64,000 nucleotides of DNA from Promethearchaeota archaeon (GCA_016839705.1 JAEOTR010000035.1:44658-108657), one strand, 5' to 3'. Positions 27,046 to 36,483 are shown, counted from the first letter of the stretch. The notes: a model not told the origin generated them from the sequence alone. Made by a program: numbers and translations.

Positions 27046-27849
27046 TTATTTCCCTTTAAACTGTGGTTTTCGTTTCTGAATAAATGATCTACTACCTTCT
27101 CTGGAATCATATGTCTTCATATTTTCACTAAACAAATTGAATTCATTTTGTAAAGAAGTGGGAAGATCATTAATTAACGAATAATTAAACATAGTTTTAT
27201 TGTACCCAAGACATTTGGTGGGCATTTCAGCAATTTTTTGTATAAATTCTTTAGATAGTTCCTTGAACTGTTTAGCCGGATAGACTTTATTTACCAAACC
27301 TATACCTAATGCTTCTTCAGCATTTAGATGTTTTCCAGTTAGAACAATTTCTGTTGCTTTCGCAAAACCTATCAATCTAGGAAGAAACCAACTTGCTCCA
27401 TGCAACATACAAATCGCTCTTGTTGTTCGATGGTCTCCTATTTCAAGATTGTCTGCTGCTAATCGGAAATCACAAGCAAGTGCTAGCTCATATCCTGCTC
27501 CTAAGCAATATCCATGTAACAGGGCGATGACGGGTATTTGAATCTCTCTTATTAGATATATAAGCTTATGGTGTGGTAGTTTAAATTGAGGATCGAGCGA
27601 AGAATATTCATTATCCAAAGGTCCCATACTTTCTAAATCATCACCAGAACAAAAACTTTTTCCAGCTCCATTGAAAACAATAACCCTTAAAGACTCTTCT
27701 TTTATTATAAATTTAAAAACATCTAGAATCTCCATAATAGTAGGAAATTGTAGTGCATTTAACTTATTTGGCCGATTGAGAGTTATTGTACACACTCCTA
27801 ACTCCATTCTAACAATAATATCTTCATATTCTTTTTCTGAAATCATCAA
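27046..27849 (-). CDS. Enoyl-CoA hydratase/isomerase family protein
   Basis: This 267-residue crotonase-fold protein contains ITLNRPNKLNALQ, the oxyanion-hole segments FCSGDDLESMG and GYCLGAGYELALACDFRLA, and GLVNKVYP. It would add water to enoyl-CoA or isomerise acyl-CoA. A single catalytic Glu cannot be assigned from this sequence alone. It is adjacent to pepT on the same strand, with a short gap. Confidence 0.88.
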   Translation of the reverse strand: MMISEKEYEDIIVRMELGVCTITLNRPNKLNALQFPTIMEILDVFKFIIKEESLRVIVFNGAGKSFCSGDDLESMGPLDNEYSSLDPQFKLPHHKLIYLIREIQIPVIALLHGYCLGAGYELALACDFRLAADNLEIGDHRTTRAICMLHGASWFLPRLIGFAKATEIVLTGKHLNAEEALGIGLVNKVYPAKQFKELSKEFIQKIAEMPTKCLGYNKTMFNYSLINDLPTSLQNEFNLFSENMKTYDSREGSRSFIQKRKPQFKGK

Positions 27850-27975
27850 TCTTTCCTTATTATTTAGAATTAAAATTACTGTAAAGTATGAAACTTAAGT
27901 TAATAATTATGTGAAAAGATATTTAAAGAAAATTAATCAAATATTATTGAATAAATCATTTAAGCTATTTTAGTT

Positions 27976-29133
27976 ATGACTGAAGAGACTTATTCCACAC
28001 CAAAATATGAACGACGTTACGATATCGATTGGTTAAGAATAATTGCCGTATTTTTAGTTTTTATATTTCATAATGCACGATTTTTTGATTTCGGAGATTG
28101 GCATGTGAAAAATAATGAGTTAGATTTAGGGATGACTATTTTTGTTAACTTCTTAGGCGGAGTTGGAATGCCTCTTTTCTTTATAATTTCAGGTATGGCA
28201 ACTTTCTTTTTTTTAGGTTTTGCTAAACCAGGCCTATATATTAAAGCCAGATTTGTACGCTTAATGATCCCATTTCTAATCGCCTTGTTTCTCCATATCC
28301 CTATACAGGTTTATCTTGATCGTGTAAGCCATGGTCTCTTCACGGGTTCTTTCTTTGAGTTCTATCCTCAATATTTTAATGGATTTTATGGATATGGTGG
28401 GAATTTTCCATGGTCAGGTTTTCACTTATGGTTTCTGATTTTACTATTTGTTTTCTCACTCATTACAGTAATACCTTTTGCGCATCTGAGAAAAGAGCAG
28501 AACCTTCAAAAAATTTCGAAAATTGCTAATTTTTTTACGAAATCGGGAAGTCTATATTTATTAATTATACCTATTTTAATCATAGAGATTTTAGGTCCTC
28601 TTTCGATCCTTGGGCAATTTGGAGGATATAATCTTTTTTCGCAATTGGTATTTTACATTATTGGTTTCTTCTTAGCTTCTAATAGTAAGTTTAAAGAATC
28701 TATTGAAAAACATTACCGTCTTGCATTAATTATAGGGATTACTACAACAGTGTTACTTCTGATTGAGAGATTATTCCTCTTAATTGACCTCCTTTTTTGG
28801 GTTCTTGGGTTGGTGTATGTGTGGAGTTGGTTAATCGTAATACTAGGTCTAGGGAGTAAACATCTCAATTTTAACCATAAATCGAGAAAATTTTTAAACG
28901 ATATAGTTATACCTTTTTATATCCTTCACCAAACAATCATCGTGATTATTGGATTCTTTATTGTCCAATTAGGTTTAATCATTTTCATAAAATACCTTAT
29001 TATTAGTTCTCTATCGTTTGTAATAATCGTTGGCTTAGTTTTAATTATAAGAAAAGCGAATTTTTTGCGATTCATGTTTGGTATGAGTTTAAAAAAGAAA
29101 AAAGAGTTACAAGAGAAACCCATTGAACAATAA
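27976..29133 (+). CDS. Acyltransferase family 3 (OpgC/OafA-type) membrane protein
   Basis: A 385-residue polytopic protein with about ten hydrophobic segments. The opening YDIDWLRIIAVFLVFIFHNARFF is the typical start of integral membrane acyltransferases, with a candidate catalytic His in HNARFF. The end has FYILHQTIIVIIGFFIVQ. Such enzymes transfer acyl groups to surface sugars or lipids. A related hit would be OpgC-like. Substrate unknown. Confidence 0.75.
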   Translation: MTEETYSTPKYERRYDIDWLRIIAVFLVFIFHNARFFDFGDWHVKNNELDLGMTIFVNFLGGVGMPLFFIISGMATFFFLGFAKPGLYIKARFVRLMIPFLIALFLHIPIQVYLDRVSHGLFTGSFFEFYPQYFNGFYGYGGNFPWSGFHLWFLILLFVFSLITVIPFAHLRKEQNLQKISKIANFFTKSGSLYLLIIPILIIEILGPLSILGQFGGYNLFSQLVFYIIGFFLASNSKFKESIEKHYRLALIIGITTTVLLLIERLFLLIDLLFWVLGLVYVWSWLIVILGLGSKHLNFNHKSRKFLNDIVIPFYILHQTIIVIIGFFIVQLGLIIFIKYLIISSLSFVIIVGLVLIIRKANFLRFMFGMSLKKKKELQEKPIEQ

Positions 29134-29198
29134 ACAAATTAATATATACACTCCTTTTTCTCTGTAGTATAATATAAAAAGAAAAAAAATTGTATTAA

Positions 29199-29861
29199 TT
29201 ACCAAATTTCGAATTTTTCATCAAGTTTAGTAGTAAAAACAAGCAAGTATGGAATCAGAAGATCTAATGCACTTTGCCAGGCATTGATTAAAGGTGCCCC
29301 TATCAGGATTGCTGTCATGCCTGTTATTTGAGGTAACCCTAGAAATTCTAAAGTTATTATATTAGCATATATTGCGAAAACTGTCAAATAGACAATAATA
29401 TTGAAGAGTTCCATTACGACAATACGCAGAGCAGTACCTCCTACACCATAGATAACATAATTTTTTGGCTCTTTCAATTTTTGACTGTTTATTATTCCTG
29501 GTTTTCTTTTATACAATTTTAAAAATATAATGGGCACTATAATTAGAGAAATCGTAGCAGCTAGTTTCATTGAAGGACCAATCCATCCTGTAAAATCAAA
29601 CGGCATTAGTCCAACTGCACCGATAACACTACACAAGATGCCTGCTCTCACACCAAATATTAATAAACACGCAATCCATATGATTGAAATAGGATCTATA
29701 ATTGCGATAAACCAACCCGCAATTCTTGGTATATTAGGAGCAAGGATCGCCCCCGCAACTATAGATAAAGCTCCAAAAATAGCTGCTCCAGCTATTTCTA
29801 TTATTAATTGTGATGAAATACTCCTAATTACTTCTTTTTCTCCAGGTTTTATTTCAGACAT
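29199..29861 (-). CDS. Integral membrane protein, possibly ECF-type transporter S component
   Basis: The product of 220 residues has six hydrophobic stretches, including IIEIAGAAIFGALSIVAGAIL, ISIIWIACLLIFGVRAGILC, and ITGMTAILIGAPLINAWQSAL. The early GAAIFGALS with Ala/Gly-rich helices recalls ECF substrate-binding components, but no partner T or A component is near. Gene assignment is tentative; a membrane protein is certain. Confidence 0.45.
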   Translation of the reverse strand: MSEIKPGEKEVIRSISSQLIIEIAGAAIFGALSIVAGAILAPNIPRIAGWFIAIIDPISIIWIACLLIFGVRAGILCSVIGAVGLMPFDFTGWIGPSMKLAATISLIIVPIIFLKLYKRKPGIINSQKLKEPKNYVIYGVGGTALRIVVMELFNIIVYLTVFAIYANIITLEFLGLPQITGMTAILIGAPLINAWQSALDLLIPYLLVFTTKLDEKFEIW

Positions 29862-30106
29862 TTTTTATCTTAACCTAATCAATTTTTTATTTGTAAAAGT
29901 CGGGAGTTTATATTTAAATTTATGGGTAAGAGTAAGTCTAATTATTTTGAACGTATTTTAATTTCGTGATAGTAAACATAAATTATTTAGATAAATCTCT
30001 TATTTAATTGGATATTTCCTTTCTAGAATAGGTCAATTTCAAATGATTTTGCGATACTCTTACATTTTTAAATTTTTAATCTACTCATTTTTGGAGAATT
30101 AAAATA

Positions 30107-31459
30107 CTATTTTAACAACTTTTTTTCTTTTGCATCTAAATCTAGCCAATCAGCAATATTTTTGAGTTGTTTTCGTGATGATCCGCATAAAATTTTTAAA
30201 AAAGGGAGTAAAGATTGAATGAAATCAATCTGGGAAATCTCATATTTTTTGTTTAGTTTATTTACTAATTCTTTCTGAGCACTAGTCAAAGAGTAGAATC
30301 CTCCAGAAGAGTATCTTGGAAAAACTACTCTTCGAAAACCTTTTGCTTCAGGAGTCTCGTTTCTAGACAAAGCAACCCCGCCTGCAAAGAGGTCAAAGAA
30401 ATAAGGTAATAAACCCCAGTATTGATTTATACGGATTCTCCCAAAGATTTCGTCAGCTAATGAAAGATTTTCATAAGCATCAACAAGCTCTCTGTTAGTT
30501 TTTATGAAAGTAGGAAGGTTTTCATTGACCCATTTATATAAGAAATTATAATCAACGTCAGATTTATCAGTTAAGTTTCGAGCCTCTCTTAAGGAAGATA
30601 CACGAAATAAATCTCGTATTAAAGAAAAGATTTCTTCTAGCGAATCCCGACGTAGGCTAAGGATTAATTCCTTGACATTACCTTCTATCTTACCTTGACT
30701 AATACCCTGAATATCATTGATAACACCTCTTAGATCACCATTATTCTTCTCAATTATTAATTCTAAATCCTCTTCTTTAAGTTGGGTTATATTTTCTTTT
30801 TTGAGGATACTGCGAATTATTCTTAAGACTTCTTCTTTAGATAAGCGATTTACCTCAAATCTAGGTATCTTATTATAGAGTGGCTGAAGATTGGTCTTAT
30901 ACTCGTTTGAACACATTATAATAGGAAATTGTGTGTTCTCGATTAAATCAAGAATAGTTGGAACGGCACCACGATCTTGGACTCCATATATACCGTCTAT
31001 CTCATCAATCAGGATAAGTTTCTCCTTAGATTGAGTTATGAAGTCCATTATCCCTCGAGATTTCGTAGTTTCTTTCAATTTTTTTTCTAATGTTGCTCTT
31101 GTTCGTGTATCAGAAGCATTGGTTTCTACTACTTCCATATTAAGATCGTTAGCAAGCGCATATACAATTGAAGTCTTCCCAATACCTGGTGGTCCTTCTA
31201 GTAAGATTGCTGCTTTATCAAATTTAATTTTTAACTTTTCCTTTTGCTCCTTTTCTATAACAGTTCTATTAAATGCCTTAATCCTATTATTTTCCTGATT
31301 TATTCTTTTCCGTTCATTGAAGAAATTTCTTACAAATTTGGTTAATTCTTCAGGAAGTTTAACTCTTTGATTCCCCACCCTTGCTGTAGGTAATGCCATA
31401 TCTTTAAGACTTTTTGGTCTATATTTTTCAACCCATGGCATCTCTATCGTATTAGACAT
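30107..31459 (-). CDS. rfcL: Replication factor C large subunit
   Basis: Walker A LLEGPPGIGKTSIV and Walker B LILIDEIDGIYG are intact, with VVETNASDTRTR and the C-terminal collar region (residues about 290-450) typical of archaeal RFC large subunits. It opens the sliding clamp for loading on DNA. The ATG at 31459 follows a TAGGTGA that combines the upstream stop and a ribosome site; the frame runs back to a GTG at 31468. The gene is last of a four-gene minus-strand run: GNAT, rfcS, rfcS2, rfcL. Confidence 0.92.
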   Translation of the reverse strand: MSNTIEMPWVEKYRPKSLKDMALPTARVGNQRVKLPEELTKFVRNFFNERKRINQENNRIKAFNRTVIEKEQKEKLKIKFDKAAILLEGPPGIGKTSIVYALANDLNMEVVETNASDTRTRATLEKKLKETTKSRGIMDFITQSKEKLILIDEIDGIYGVQDRGAVPTILDLIENTQFPIIMCSNEYKTNLQPLYNKIPRFEVNRLSKEEVLRIIRSILKKENITQLKEEDLELIIEKNNGDLRGVINDIQGISQGKIEGNVKELILSLRRDSLEEIFSLIRDLFRVSSLREARNLTDKSDVDYNFLYKWVNENLPTFIKTNRELVDAYENLSLADEIFGRIRINQYWGLLPYFFDLFAGGVALSRNETPEAKGFRRVVFPRYSSGGFYSLTSAQKELVNKLNKKYEISQIDFIQSLLPFLKILCGSSRKQLKNIADWLDLDAKEKKLLK

Positions 31460-31468
31460 TATATTCAC

Positions 31469-32515
31469 CTACAGATTCTCACTAAATAAACATAATTTTG
31501 ATAATAAAGCAGAAATTTGGATATCATCATCTCTACCATCAAGCGCTCTAAAATCTGCTTCAGCTATTAAATCGATTATATTACATCTCACATATTTACT
31601 TAAAGGCAACTTATTCATTTCTATAAGTAAATTATTAAAAACTTCATGAGCGTTATACTTATAGCTAGAAACTATTTTACGAGCTAACTCCCTTGATTTT
31701 GGAAAATCACCTTTTAAGGCTAATAATAGCAGATTTTTTATCTGGTCGTTTTTAAATTTTTGAGCATTTTCAAATACAATATTTTTATCGATTTCATTTC
31801 CTCTTACACTACATAGTTGTAGGATATCTATAGCTTGAGAAATCTTACCTTTGGAGATTTTATACAAAATTTCAATGACTTCTTCTGTAATTTGTAATAC
31901 TTCTTTATCGGCAATTTCTGATATCAAATTTTTAAAGTTCTCAAATTTAACTCGAGATATTAGAAAAATCTGGCATCTACTTATAATGGGATCAATAATA
32001 CTTGAAATTTTGGTTGTAATTAATATCATCCTACAATTTGAACCATAGATTTCCATTAACCTTCTGAAACCCTGTTGATTAGATCCCAACGCTTCAAAAT
32101 TCTTTACAACTAAAATTTTAAAAGGAACATCCCCTAAAGCTTTCAGTTGCACAAACGGTTTAACTTTAACCTGTATAAAAGCAGGTGTTGTGATTCTTCT
32201 TCCCGCCATACTCCCGATTTTACTTGTTGAGACATATGCTTCTGATCTTGCCTGCGTTCTCTCATCTTCGCTTAGGGGAATATTTGCATATACTAGTTTA
32301 AAATTAGCATCAAAATTTTTACCAAGAAATTCTTTAGAGAATAAGGAAGCGAAAGTAGCCTTTCCTATCCCTTCAGAGCCGATAAATAGCATATGAGGAA
32401 AATTCCTCTGTGTAATTATGTTTTTTAACGCTTCTTTTATTTCTAATCTACCACAAACTTGTTCAAGGCTTTGTGGATAGTACTTTATTCTCCAAATCGG
32501 GATTTCTTCAGTCAA
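31469..32515 (-). CDS. Replication factor C small-subunit paralog with degenerate ATPase motifs
   Basis: The 348-residue protein has the RFC layout: N-terminal WRIKYYPQSLEQVCG, a P-loop relic, a sensor with IDPIISRCQIF, and the C-terminal collar. The P-loop reads GSEGIGKA at residues 46-53, where the usual Ser/Thr is Ala. In place of the Walker B DE pair it has ILVVKNFEALG. ATP binding may remain weak but hydrolysis is unlikely. The SRC arginine-finger motif is intact, so it probably contributes its finger to a neighbour. It would sit in the RFC pentamer as a structural subunit. Separated from rfcS by a short gap. Confidence 0.75.
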   Translation of the reverse strand: MTEEIPIWRIKYYPQSLEQVCGRLEIKEALKNIITQRNFPHMLFIGSEGIGKATFASLFSKEFLGKNFDANFKLVYANIPLSEDERTQARSEAYVSTSKIGSMAGRRITTPAFIQVKVKPFVQLKALGDVPFKILVVKNFEALGSNQQGFRRLMEIYGSNCRMILITTKISSIIDPIISRCQIFLISRVKFENFKNLISEIADKEVLQITEEVIEILYKISKGKISQAIDILQLCSVRGNEIDKNIVFENAQKFKNDQIKNLLLLALKGDFPKSRELARKIVSSYKYNAHEVFNNLLIEMNKLPLSKYVRCNIIDLIAEADFRALDGRDDDIQISALLSKLCLFSENL

Positions 32516-32555
32516 ATTTCTATAATCTTTATTATAATTTTATCTAAATACAATC

Positions 32556-33527
32556 TTAAATTCCCATCTTTTCAATAATTTTAGCTAAAAGTGCTGAAAC
32601 CTGGATTTTTTCACTTGCTCCTTGGCTTATCCGATAATCAATTTCTCCGATATAAGCCCTTAAGGTAGGAATCTTATTTGGCTCGACATTAACTCGCGGT
32701 AATGCCTCTGTTAATTGTCTTATAAAGTTTCTACTATCAAGAGTTTCCATTGAATCAATTATTTCTCGCGATTTCCCAAAGTCTTTATTCTTTAGTGCCA
32801 TAGTTAGATCTTCCAATGTTTTTTCATCCATAAATCCTGAAATTCTTAAAATTTCGTTTAATTCTAAATTCTCTAGTAGTTCTAGTGATACTGACATCTG
32901 AAGTGTATTAATTGCTTTTCGTAAATCTCCTCCTGAAATGAAAAATAATAATTCAAAAAATTTCTCAGCTTTATCTGCGGGAATCTTCAATTTTTCATTT
33001 TTGGTAATATGCTTTAATCTTTCAATAATTTTTTCTTTGGGAAGGCCTACAAATCTGAATACTGCACATCGAGAGATAATTGGATCTATAATGCGGTTTA
33101 TATAATTACATAATAAAATGAACTTAATATTCAACGATGCTTTTTCAATTATTCTTCTAAGTGCTTGTTGAACTTGACCAGGAATGTTATCCGCTTCATC
33201 TAAAATAACGAATTTTAAGGAATTCTCTTTGATGAGGTTTTGATTAACGAAGTTCTTTAAAACATTTCTTACAAAATCTATTCTTACCGTATCAGAAGCG
33301 TTCACTTCTAATAAGTTCACGCTTAGATCTTCGTTATTAAGGAAATTTTCAGCAATGATTAAAGCAGTACTCGTTTTTCCAGTCCCCGCAGGACCTGTAA
33401 AAATCATATGGGGCATATTTGGATTCTTGATGAACTCTTTTAAACTATTAATTGCAACGTTTTGACTTACAATATCTTCGAAAGAGTGCGGCCTGTATTT
33501 TTCAGTCCAGGGAATTTCTAAACTCAT
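32556..33527 (-). CDS. rfcS: Replication factor C small subunit
   Basis: This 323-residue protein is a standard archaeal RFC small subunit. It has EKYRPHSFEDIVSQ, P-loop FTGPAGTGKTST (residues 43-54), Walker B FVILDEADNIP, the SRC arginine-finger motif (IDPIISRCAVF) and a collar ending with SALLAKIIEKMG. It loads PCNA with rfcL. The paralog rfcS2 follows it in the operon; together the pentamer may contain both. Confidence 0.94.
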   Translation of the reverse strand: MSLEIPWTEKYRPHSFEDIVSQNVAINSLKEFIKNPNMPHMIFTGPAGTGKTSTALIIAENFLNNEDLSVNLLEVNASDTVRIDFVRNVLKNFVNQNLIKENSLKFVILDEADNIPGQVQQALRRIIEKASLNIKFILLCNYINRIIDPIISRCAVFRFVGLPKEKIIERLKHITKNEKLKIPADKAEKFFELLFFISGGDLRKAINTLQMSVSLELLENLELNEILRISGFMDEKTLEDLTMALKNKDFGKSREIIDSMETLDSRNFIRQLTEALPRVNVEPNKIPTLRAYIGEIDYRISQGASEKIQVSALLAKIIEKMGI

Positions 33528-33551
33528 ATTTTTTAAGTATTCTGACTAGCT

Positions 33552-34016
33552 TCAATCATTATGTGTGAGGTCTAATTCTAAAACCTCATATACCTTTTTA
33601 AATTTCATTTTTTCATACAGGTTTGCCGCTTCTAAGGCTTGTTCTTTAATGTTTACTTTGACCTTTTCAACCTTAATTCTTTTAAGATGCTCCATTGCTT
33701 TCTCTAATAATTGGTGCCCTGTACCTTTACTTCTATATTCCTTTTTTAAAAAGAATTGCTTAATGTATCCTTCAGATGATCCAAACGGATCAATTCGTAA
33801 TTCCGCAACAATCATACCAACTACTTCATTAGTATCTTCATCAAATGCGATGAGAATACCATGTCTTTGAAGTGGATCAAATATTCGACGACGAATTCCC
33901 CAATCAAAACGTTTTGGATCAAATTCTTGATTTAAGCCCTCAACTAGTAGTTTCGTTAAATCTTTTAATTCCTCAATTTGCTCTGGGATAGCTATATCTA
34001 CTCTTATGTTTGTCAT
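33552..34016 (-). CDS. GNAT-family N-acetyltransferase
   Basis: A 154-residue acetyltransferase with the acetyl-CoA loop KKEYRSKGTGHQLLEKA, conserved strand VVGMIVAELRI, and final AANLYEKMKFKKVYE. The substrate could be a protein N-terminus, lysine or a small molecule. It is first in the operon that carries the RFC genes, but a functional tie is not proven. Stop is TGA, 24 bases before rfcS. Confidence 0.85.
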   Translation of the reverse strand: MTNIRVDIAIPEQIEELKDLTKLLVEGLNQEFDPKRFDWGIRRRIFDPLQRHGILIAFDEDTNEVVGMIVAELRIDPFGSSEGYIKQFFLKKEYRSKGTGHQLLEKAMEHLKRIKVEKVKVNIKEQALEAANLYEKMKFKKVYEVLELDLTHND

Positions 34017-34271
34017 AAAAAAAAATCAACTCTAAAATTCAAGTAATAAAGTAATTATTGATACATTAAGATTTAAAATTTTCTTGACTTACACATAATA
34101 AAAAATCCTATAGTATGTTAATTTTTTTATCGAGGGTTAATTTTTTATTTTGCACTCTCGTATGACTATTTGATTTTTTAAAAAACTTTTAATATAGATT
34201 CTACAAAAGTAATGAATATCAAGGATTTACTAATTGTCAGATTGAATAAAAAATAGAGCATCAATCAAAAG

Positions 34272-34556
34272 TTAAAAATGCCTTGAGGACGTTCCATCCC
34301 AAGCTTTCACGGCGGGATCTTCAGCCCCACACGCAGGACATTTCTGATTGACTTCCCAACTCTCTAAAGCAGGATGCACTCGAGTAAATAATCCCCCACA
34401 TGATTTGCAAACTAAGTATTTCGCTCCACATCCCGCACACATCTTGAGTTGGCCTTTTTCCACGAAAGGAAAAGCTCTCCTCATCCACTCATCATGTGCA
34501 AGAGAAAACTGATCTTTTCCGCAAACAGCACAGTGTTTACCATCTTCTTGAGCCAT
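34272..34556 (-). CDS. Small zinc-binding protein with four Cys pairs
   Basis: The 94-residue protein has four CxxC pairs: CAVC near residue 9, CAGC near residue 39, CKSC near residue 50 and CPAC near residue 74, which suggests two zinc sites. The remainder is aromatic and acidic. No family was recognised. It is separated from neighbours by 250 bases on one side and 500 on the other. Confidence 0.6.
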   Translation of the reverse strand: MAQEDGKHCAVCGKDQFSLAHDEWMRRAFPFVEKGQLKMCAGCGAKYLVCKSCGGLFTRVHPALESWEVNQKCPACGAEDPAVKAWDGTSSRHF

Positions 34557-34789
34557 ATTTTTAACACTATTTTTTTACATTTTCTATATTATAATAATAA
34601 ATAAAATACTTAATTAAAAATTAAACGATTTCGAAAAACAGACACAATTTAAGGTCAAATTCTTGGTTATTTTGACAGACACTTATGTGTAAAAATGGGA
34701 AAAATGTGGGAATATTGTGAAATGTCATTTTTTTCATCAAGAAGATTTATATTGATCCCAATGGTGTTATTACTAGAACATTAAATAAT

Positions 34790-35045
34790 TGCCAACCAGA
34801 TTCGTTCAAATCATTTAGATCTGGAATCTCGATATTACTAAAGAAGGGAGTGTTAAATATTAGATACCCTAAGAAGGTATCTTTGTAGAAATCCTTGGAG
34901 ATTAGATATGCATTAATAATTACTGGTTAATCTAAGGATCTTTCACACTTAACATTTTATCAACTCAATCAGATCTTTTCCATTTCCATATTAAGCAAAA
35001 CAGAAATATCTCCTAGAAGAAAACATCTAGGAGATTTCTTTTTTC
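34790..35045 (+). ncRNA. Candidate structured RNA with several hairpins
   Basis: Four hairpins occur in a gene-free block: (1) CCAGAT 34796-34801 with ATCTGG 34819-34824; (2) AGATACC 34862-34868 with GGTATCT 34876-34882; (3) ATCCTT 34891-34896 with AAGGAT 34934-34939, extended inward by AGATTA with TAATCT across a two-base bulge; (4) ATCTCCTAGA 35008-35017 with TCTAGGAGAT 35026-35035, followed by a T-rich tail. Perfect pairing of this density is not expected by chance in AT-rich spacer. The block also is less A/T-biased than other spacers. Hairpin 4 ends like a terminator on the plus strand. No known RNA family was recognised. Confidence 0.4.
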
Positions 35046-35046
35046 A
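35008..35046. terminator. Strong hairpin with T tract
   Basis: A perfect 10-base-pair stem with an eight-base loop is followed on the plus strand by TTTCTTTTTTC. It may end the candidate RNA. It may also serve the minus-strand gelsolin-like gene, whose stop is at 35068. Confidence 0.5.
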
Positions 35047-35067
35047 TTCCCATAAGATTAATATTTT

Positions 35068-36087
35068 CTACTGATTTGATGTGGTATACTCTACAACTAA
35101 ACGCACAATATCTGCCTTTCGATAAGACGATAGGACTTTAATATTTTTTTCACTACAAAATTGCTTTAATTGTTTTACTGTCCATTTTTCAAATTCGATA
35201 TTCATCATATTTTCTATTGGATTTTCTGAGGATTGGGTGTTTTCTAATACTTCTATTGCTTCAATTTCTCCTAATTCTTTGTTAACATGAATTCGGAGTT
35301 TAGCGCCCTTAATTTCAAAGATTTCTTTTGGAAAACTTGTAATTGCTTCCCACTCTTTTTCTTCTGATTGGTTGCTAAATATTTCTGTTTTTTTTATAGT
35401 TTCACCATATAGGATGTTGTTTCCAACAAGTATGTTTTTAGGTCTGAAGCTACCAAGGGTATTAGTTTTTAATATATTTTCTAAAATCTCTTGTGTTCTT
35501 CGATTCTTTTTTAAATTCTCATATGAAGGAGTTTTCTTAGCGTTGGTAGAAAAATATTTATTTAAATTATGTTTAACTAAAAATTTCTCACTCTGATTGC
35601 TCCTATTAAAGGATATACTTTCATGATTTATTATTTTTGGAGTTATGGGTGTATCGTTATCAATAATAATAGCTCTCTTTTGGAAACCAAATGTATTAAG
35701 AAATTCACTTGGTTCATCACCTTGATCAATCGAGACAATTTTACATCGATGAAAGGATGAGGAATTCATTAGTTCTTTCTGAATTTCTGAAGCAACTCGT
35801 GAAGCTATGAATTTCTTTCTAACTGATGATGAAATTCCTTTGCATATATAAATTCTACGAATCTCTTCCTTAACAATTATAGCAACTTGCGAAGAAAATA
35901 ATATCCCTTCTCCATTATTCTGATGAAAGATTTCTTCTGTTATACGTAATCTACGACGCTCTCCATTATCCTCAACTTCAAAGATCATAAAATCAGTATA
36001 CGTTTCTAACATGATATTCCAATGAATTTGTACTCTTTTTATAACTATAATCTGAGAGAGAGGGGATAATTTGTGATCTGCATTCAA
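35068..36087 (-). CDS. Gelsolin-fold-like protein with C-terminal SAP/HeH-like domain
   Basis: The product has 339 residues (start may be the Met at residue 26, base 36012). About residues 60-145 follow a gelsolin-domain pattern: ILFSSQVAIIVKEE, RRIYICKGISSSVRKKF, helix with ASRVASEIQKEL, then CKIVSIDQGDEPSEFL. In gelsolin, the segments F-V-W-x-G-K, the helix of EK-x-A and the EG-x-E-x-x-x-F motif take these places. The middle is polar and unstructured. The last 35 residues, WTVKQLKQFCSEKNIKVL then YRKADIVRLVV, match the SAP or HeH nucleic-acid or protein binding helix-extended-helix. Gelsolin-like proteins regulate actin in Asgard archaea; a SAP tail is unusual. The assignment is from pattern only. 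It ends in TAG. Confidence 0.5.
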   Translation of the reverse strand: MNADHKLSPLSQIIVIKRVQIHWNIMLETYTDFMIFEVEDNGERRRLRITEEIFHQNNGEGILFSSQVAIIVKEEIRRIYICKGISSSVRKKFIASRVASEIQKELMNSSSFHRCKIVSIDQGDEPSEFLNTFGFQKRAIIIDNDTPITPKIINHESISFNRSNQSEKFLVKHNLNKYFSTNAKKTPSYENLKKNRRTQEILENILKTNTLGSFRPKNILVGNNILYGETIKKTEIFSNQSEEKEWEAITSFPKEIFEIKGAKLRIHVNKELGEIEAIEVLENTQSSENPIENMMNIEFEKWTVKQLKQFCSEKNIKVLSSYRKADIVRLVVEYTTSNQ

Positions 36088-36159
36088 TAATACTTAAGAC
36101 AAATGAAAAGTAGGTTAAATAAAAATAAATAATATTTAAAATTGAAAAATAAGAATGAA

Positions 36160-36483
36160 TTACATTTCTAATTTTTTTGTTTTCCCATTTCCAGACCCTT
36201 TTGGGTTGATTTTTTCTAATTCACCAATCAGCTGAAATGTCTTATCGTCGTTTAAAGCTTCACTAAATTTAATTAGCATTTCTTTACTACCAACAAATAA
36301 TCCCTTTCTCTTTAGAGGCTTTCCATCTTCCTTCAAAGGGTTAATTTCTAAAAATAAGAGTGCCGGTCTTGTCTTTGTTGCGGGAACTTTAACAACGTTA
36401 ACACCCTCTATCGGGGTTTCCATTTTTTCCCAATCTGCTCCACTTTTTAAATGTGCTTTCAGTTGAGTTTCAATATCTGCCAT
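36160..36483 (-). CDS. Uncharacterised small protein
   Basis: A 107-residue soluble protein with a core TRPALLFLEINPLKEDGKPL, then RKGLFVGSKEMLIKFSEAL, and a basic tail GSGNGKTKKLEM. The alternating strand-helix pattern and basic end are compatible with a small nucleic-acid-binding protein, but no family is recognised. Upstream of it lies a 12-base palindrome at 36549-36560 near its likely start of transcription. Confidence 0.5.
   Translation of the reverse strand: MADIETQLKAHLKSGADWEKMETPIEGVNVVKVPATKTRPALLFLEINPLKEDGKPLKRKGLFVGSKEMLIKFSEALNDDKTFQLIGELEKINPKGSGNGKTKKLEM

Noticed and set aside
34800..34825. T-loop-like GTTCAAATC suggesting a tRNA
   Set aside because: The flanks do not form a five-pair T arm and no acceptor stem exists.
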